DNA from: Dentipellis sp. KUC8613
Taxonomy: Eukaryota > Basidiomycota > Agaricomycetes > Russulales > Hericiaceae
Reading direction: 5' to 3'
Length of the DNA: 64,000 bases
Assembly: GCA_002286715.1 (NCBI GenBank)
Contig: NSJX01000025.1
Coordinates: forward strand, 28,742 to 92,741
Shown: piece by piece, positions 59,972-64,000 of the stretch
Numbering within the stretch: position 1 is the stretch's first letter
Layout of the letters: the number at the start of each line of letters is the position of its first letter
Notes under the pieces: generated by a model
What the model was told of the DNA's origin: nothing
The model's database searches: none
The model's input: the letters and a program-made list of their open reading frames with translations, nothing else
Translations under genes and position numbers: made by a program

Positions 59972-61418
59972 TCACAGGCACTGTGTGGAAGCATATATCA
60001 GCATCCGTCTGGCCACTGCATCCAAGTAACGGCAGTCTCACCTGAGAGTAGTATGGGCCGGACGACGTGCAAGTCGAGCCAGAGGCGCAGGTAGTTGCGC
60101 CAGTCCAGCCGATACCACCACACTGGCCGTACTTCGTCTGAACGGCGCCGGGAGCAGTCGACGTCGGCGAACCGCCGGAGGAGGTGGGGGCGCTGGTGGG
60201 GCCACTCGGGGTGCTCGAGGGCGGAGGCGGGGGAGGAGCAGTGGCGGAGCCGGCGGGAGCAGTCGGAACGGTCGAGGGCTGCTGCGCGGTGTTCCAGGTG
60301 GCGGTTGTGGGCCAAGGGGTGTTGGCAACAGCAGGGGAGGTGCTCGCGTAGGGGGTGGGTCCGGGGACTGGTAATGTACTGTGATGAATTTCTTTCCAAA
60401 GGATAAATCGACAAATGGCTCACTCGTGTAGGCGGTCAAGGTCTGGTAGATGTTGATCAGGATGCCAGGGTCCTGGGCTGTTGACGTGATGTCAATAAGG
60501 GTTTTGGATGGTCAATGAAAGTGCCCTACCGCCGTAGGCTCCGGGAATCTTCACCGTGGGTGGGTTGGTAGTTCCGGTACCACCGACGTTGAGTTGGAAG
60601 CAAGACATGTAGAACCTAGATCGCGTCAGTCCAGGCTCGTGGTCTGTAAACTACGCTTCACTCACTGCGCGCCACCAACAGTGCTTGCGACGTGCAGGGC
60701 GATGACCTCGGCCCTCAGGAGATATTGACCGGCAGCAATGCCGGTTGGGATCGTGAAGGTGAAGTGACCGCAGTTGTCCTGTTGTCGGGATTAACAAGCA
60801 GTCTTTCCAAAGTGTATCAAAATCCTTACGTTGAGAACCTCTGTGGCCCAGTAGTCAGGAGCGTCGGAAGGCATACCCATCTCGTTGATCTTGAACCACG
60901 CGGCGTCAGCACCGACTGCAGTCGTAGCATCGTCAACCTTGGCCATGTAAATCTGGGATACGAAGGATAAATTCCTCTAATTTCAGACCTCATAGCTGAC
61001 AAGCAACTCACGTTGATGGGGCCATAGTGGTCTCCACCAATTGCCTCGTTGGCACACGAGCGGTCGCCTGGTTGCTGGTGCATCTCGACGGTGACGCTGT
61101 CGCCAGCTGAACTTTCCTTGTGAGTATGCTTGCCCGTCCTGCCTACAAGGACCACTTACGCGAAACGGCGCACAGATTGCCCGAGGTCGACGGGTTCACA
61201 TTGCAGGCCAGGTCCTATCAATGCACAATGAGACGAGGAAGGCGAGTGTACTCCAGACTGCTTACCGGCGTGGTAACGGACGTAACGGGGGAGTTGCTGG
61301 CCGGAAGACGGACACAGTAGTTACCCTGGTCCACGCCATTCACCCACATCTCTTGGAAGGTGGCATGGGCGGAGACCGACGCCACGACTGACGCGAACAA
61401 AGCAGCCTTGAACAACAT
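59972..61418 (-). CDS. AA9 lytic polysaccharide monooxygenase with CBM1
   Basis: A secreted copper enzyme that cleaves crystalline cellulose oxidatively, typical of wood-decay fungi. From the Met at 61418, the signal peptide [17 protein letters not shown] leaves a mature N-terminal His ([11 protein letters not shown]), the first ligand of the copper histidine brace. The second His is in [18 protein letters not shown], and the axial Tyr with its Gln partner is in [13 protein letters not shown] Ser/Thr/Pro-rich linker ([20 protein letters not shown]) leads to a C-terminal CBM1: [20 protein letters not shown], then [12 protein letters not shown], where the last two residues and the stop lie in a tiny final exon (59972-59980 with the stop). 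Several short introns. Confidence 0.93.
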
Positions 61419-61486
61419 ATTGCGTGTTGGGGCTTCTGATCTCGATGGAGAGCTTGGGCTTACCTCGCTAGGATGCCAAGAAACGG

Positions 61487-61615
61487 CCTTATATACTGGA
61501 CACCTATCCACCGAGACTCCAGGTCCGGTTTGCCGCCCCGCACAGGGCATACGGCACGCAACGTCGGGGCCGTGGATTCTCCAGAGCATCCGTCGGTGCG
61601 CATCTCGTGCCCCAC
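61487..61615 (-). promoter_or_regulatory. AA9 core promoter with TATA and CreA/Cre1-like sites
   Basis: Read on the minus strand, TATATAAGG lies at 61495-61487, about 70 bases before the start codon. Two matches to the fungal carbon-repressor consensus SYGGRG lie upstream: GCGGGG at 61541-61536 and GTGGGG at 61615-61610. This would fit glucose repression of a cellulase-type gene; short matches like these occur by chance, so the repressor sites are inference. Confidence 0.45.
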
Positions 61616-61616
61616 A

Positions 61617-62153
61617 CTAACGTACACGCTTCTGAGGCACATGCACAGAGGATACAGAGAAGTAGAGTGTTCTATGTTCGCAGCAGCGCAAAAATGACGC
61701 GAAGATCTGCCGTATTGAAGGTGTCGGCGTCGCGCAGATTCTCCCGGCCAATTGCCTTCCGTTGAACATCCGAGAAGTCGACGGGACCGAGTTCACGTGC
61801 ACCCCTCTCTGATACAGCTGTGAGGCGTTGACGGGAGTTTCTCCGTGGGACCAGGGCAGAGCCGGGAATAACATCGGATGAAGGAGAGGTTGTTCGTTTC
61901 TTCTGCCCGTTCCGGTGAATGCTGATCTGACGTAGTGCCTTACCCCGTCGAAGTACCTTGAGGAAACGGCAGCTGAGCGAATGCTACCGTTCGCATCGAA
62001 TTTGCCGTCAAACATGTGCTTCGCTCCACCTATATAATGATTCAGATTCTGCAGTGTCGGGATGATGTATAAGTGTTCCCATGCGACGAAGTCGACAAGT
62101 TTGCGATTCTCATGAGCCTGTGAGTGCCTCCATCTACAGCATGTCAGGGACAA
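61617..62153 (-). CDS. Unsupported hypothetical frame
   Basis: An open frame of 178 codons between the AA9 promoter and the cytidylyltransferase 3' end (MSLTCCRWRHSQAHENRKLV ...). I recognise no domain, no signal peptide and no repeat. Its middle (AKHMFDGKFDANGSIRSAAV) is not compositionally simple, which is the only reason to list it. It could equally be chance. Confidence 0.15.
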   Translation of the reverse strand: MSLTCCRWRHSQAHENRKLVDFVAWEHLYIIPTLQNLNHYIGGAKHMFDGKFDANGSIRSAAVSSRYFDGVRHYVRSAFTGTGRRNEQPLLHPMLFPALPWSHGETPVNASQLYQRGVHVNSVPSTSRMFNGRQLAGRICATPTPSIRQIFASFLRCCEHRTLYFSVSSVHVPQKRVR

Positions 62154-62686
62154 GATTTATGCATTAGCTGCGCGTTGCATATGTATGCAATCAACTGGAT
62201 AGCATTGTATGAAAACCCATACAGGTCAGTTTGATTTTGCGGCGTTGGGCCCGAGAGTAAGGAGGTTCGCGTATTTGAAGGCTACTTTTCCTCATCTAAA
62301 CAAGTTTCTCCAGAGATGGCCCCCGCATGCAAGCGCTCCAGGTAGCCGAAAATGCTCCAGAACTTACAAGTTTAGAACTTCAACATGCAACTGGTAGTGC
62401 AACCAATCGATGACGCACCGGCGGTGAAATCGGCCTAAAAGCCGTGTCGGCAAGAGCCGCAATTTGTTCAACCAGCAGGCATGGCGTCACCATCCTCAGA
62501 CAAACGTGCCTAGCAGCCATGTTTCCTTCGAACAGGGCCATAAAAATGTGTATTTACTGTTTGAATGTGTATCATTGGAAAACGGACGTCGAGAATTAAT
62601 AGAACAGGTCGGAGCGTACAGTATCACGTATGTACCCAGTCTGATTTGCGACGATCCTTGCCATTCCTTGGCAATCCATTCCAGCA
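62154..62686. other. Intergenic, downstream of cytidylyltransferase gene
   Basis: 533 bases with only short frames on either strand. No gene, RNA or repeat recognised. Confidence 0.5.
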
Positions 62687-64000
62687 TCACCGACCAGAAC
62701 CCTTGTCTTCGTAGTCGGAGCCCTCTGCCATGAGCTCCGCGTGCCCCATGTTCGCAAGTTTCTTGTCGAAGTCTCGTTTGCGGTAGCCCTTCACGATACG
62801 CTCGAGCAGCTCGGAAGTCGAGACCCCAGGAGTCCGTCGTGTTGGGAAGAATTTTCCTAGCATCGAGGTGTAAGTACATCTTTGTATGTTTCTGGCGCCC
62901 CTGCCAAGGAGCACACTAGTGTTGACAAGTACAAACATACCTTGATGCTTCACGAACGAGTAAACGTCGTCATGCCCGGCGCTGACATACGGGTCCTCGT
63001 CATGCGCGACATAGTCAATTTGATATTTCTCCACAAAGTCGGCGTCGATCACCCATGGGGCCTCGGCAATAACCTCGTCGACCCAGCGGCAATGTCGGAC
63101 GGCTTCGCAGCTAGATGACACCCGCGTTCAGCGGAATATTTCTGCCAAACGTCGCGCGTGCTTACCGCTCAGCATGATTCATGATACAGCTGAATTTGTG
63201 TTCCTTGACTTGCTTATCCGAGTTGACACCTACCATGAGATAGACCTCCGGGAAGGAGAGCTTTGCTTGACGTAATTGCAAGGCATGGCTGTCAATTTGC
63301 TCTTCAACGTCAGCATACCACACGTCACCGACAAGAGAAACGCGTTACCCAAAATGAAACAAGTCATAGACACCTGGAACAGGACAACATTGAAGCATGA
63401 ACGATGCGAGGAATGGAGGACCGGTGCTCACCATCAGCATAGACGCGTATGGGCCTTCCCTTCGGCGGCTCGTTAATTTTGTATTTTCGGTGCTGCTGGC
63501 CATCGATGGCTTCCCGAACAAACGCCTGGATGTCATCGGGAGTAAGCGCGGCAGGATTGAACGCCTCGGCCGACGCGGCGACCGGTTGCGGCTCGAATGC
63601 TGCCAGTGCTGCAGATGGCGGGGCGGACACGGTGACGGTGACGGGCTCGACGTCTGACGAGGATGAGGATGGGGCGAGGGCGGTGACAACAGATACGGGG
63701 GCAGAGGGTTCAGGAAGATTGTGCAGCACTGATGCCGGAGATGTAAGGGTAGAAGTCGACGAGGAATGCACGTGCGACGCGCTGCTGGCTGAGGCCTTCG
63801 AGCTGTCGCGGTCCGGCCCTGCGGTGGTGCTGCTTTCGATATCGCCATCGTACGTTGGCGAGTCTACGCCGTCGTCATCTGATAAAACCGCCTGCGATGC
63901 CAAGTGATGCCTCGGGCGCGACTTGCTGCCAGATTGTGCGGCACCCGCGGCCAGCGGAAGACTGCCTGGTGGCCGCGGCTGGCTGGAGTTGGTAGATGGG
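62687..64000 (-). CDS. PCT1: Choline-phosphate cytidylyltransferase (5' end outside window)
   Basis: The rate-controlling enzyme of the CDP-choline route to phosphatidylcholine. The spliced sequence shows [20 protein letters not shown], with the HxGH nucleotidyl-transfer motif split by an intron; [56 protein letters not shown]; and the [10 protein letters not shown] signature. It ends at 62687 soon after the catalytic domain ([17 protein letters not shown]), so the amphipathic membrane-binding tail of the family is short or missing in this reading. The N-terminal extension is Ser/Ala/Pro-rich (over 150 residues). The frame stays open from 63903 to the right edge ([18 protein letters not shown]) with no Met visible, so the true start lies beyond 64000. 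Confidence 0.85.

Overview
The window is chromosomal DNA from a filamentous basidiomycete, most likely a wood-decaying agaricomycete. Genes are dense, on both strands, and cut by many introns of about 50-70 bases with GT/AG ends. There are no bacterial-style operons. The gene set includes a cellulose-active AA9 lytic polysaccharide monooxygenase with a fungal CBM1, a Zn2Cys6 transcription factor and a tandem MYND-finger family. I identified genes by joining exons by eye and recognising family motifs; no database search was run.

Layout: 1-2384 is gene-free and repetitive (C-rich degenerate repeats, a cluster of perfect palindromes, a tRNA-3'-end-like segment). FIG4 phosphoinositide phosphatase (-) and HEATR5/Laa1 (+) diverge from a short shared promoter. 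Then come an RRM + RanBP2-finger protein (-), a Upf1-type SF1 helicase (-), a small 8-cysteine surface protein (-), a NagZ-type GH3 hydrolase (+), a VHS/GAT Lsb5-like protein (+), an Hrp1-like RNA-binding protein (+), intronless COG7 (-), APC1 (+), DAHP synthase (-), a PIH1 protein (+), a Zn2Cys6 factor (+), a two-LIM protein (-), a MYND relic plus three intact MYND paralogues (+), eIF5A (+), a TAF8-like histone-fold protein (-), the AA9-CBM1 enzyme (-), and a phosphocholine cytidylyltransferase (-) that runs off the right edge.

Themes: four genes act in endosome/Golgi trafficking (FIG4, HEATR5/Laa1, Lsb5-like, COG7), and FIG4 and HEATR5 share a promoter region. Several genes belong to core RNA, translation and cell-cycle machinery (Hrp1, eIF5A, PIH1, TAF8-like, APC1). 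The accessory part is the MYND array at 52-56 kb, which shows birth and decay of copies and carries a C-terminal domain I do not recognise.

The most unusual observation is very small exons. A 4-base exon is needed to restore the invariant Phe-Glu before KPRTT in DAHP synthase. Exons of 21, 12 and 8 bases build the first LIM domain of the LIM protein. A 551-base intron in the PIH1 gene is also far longer than its neighbours and contains a snoRNA-like or short-ORF segment.
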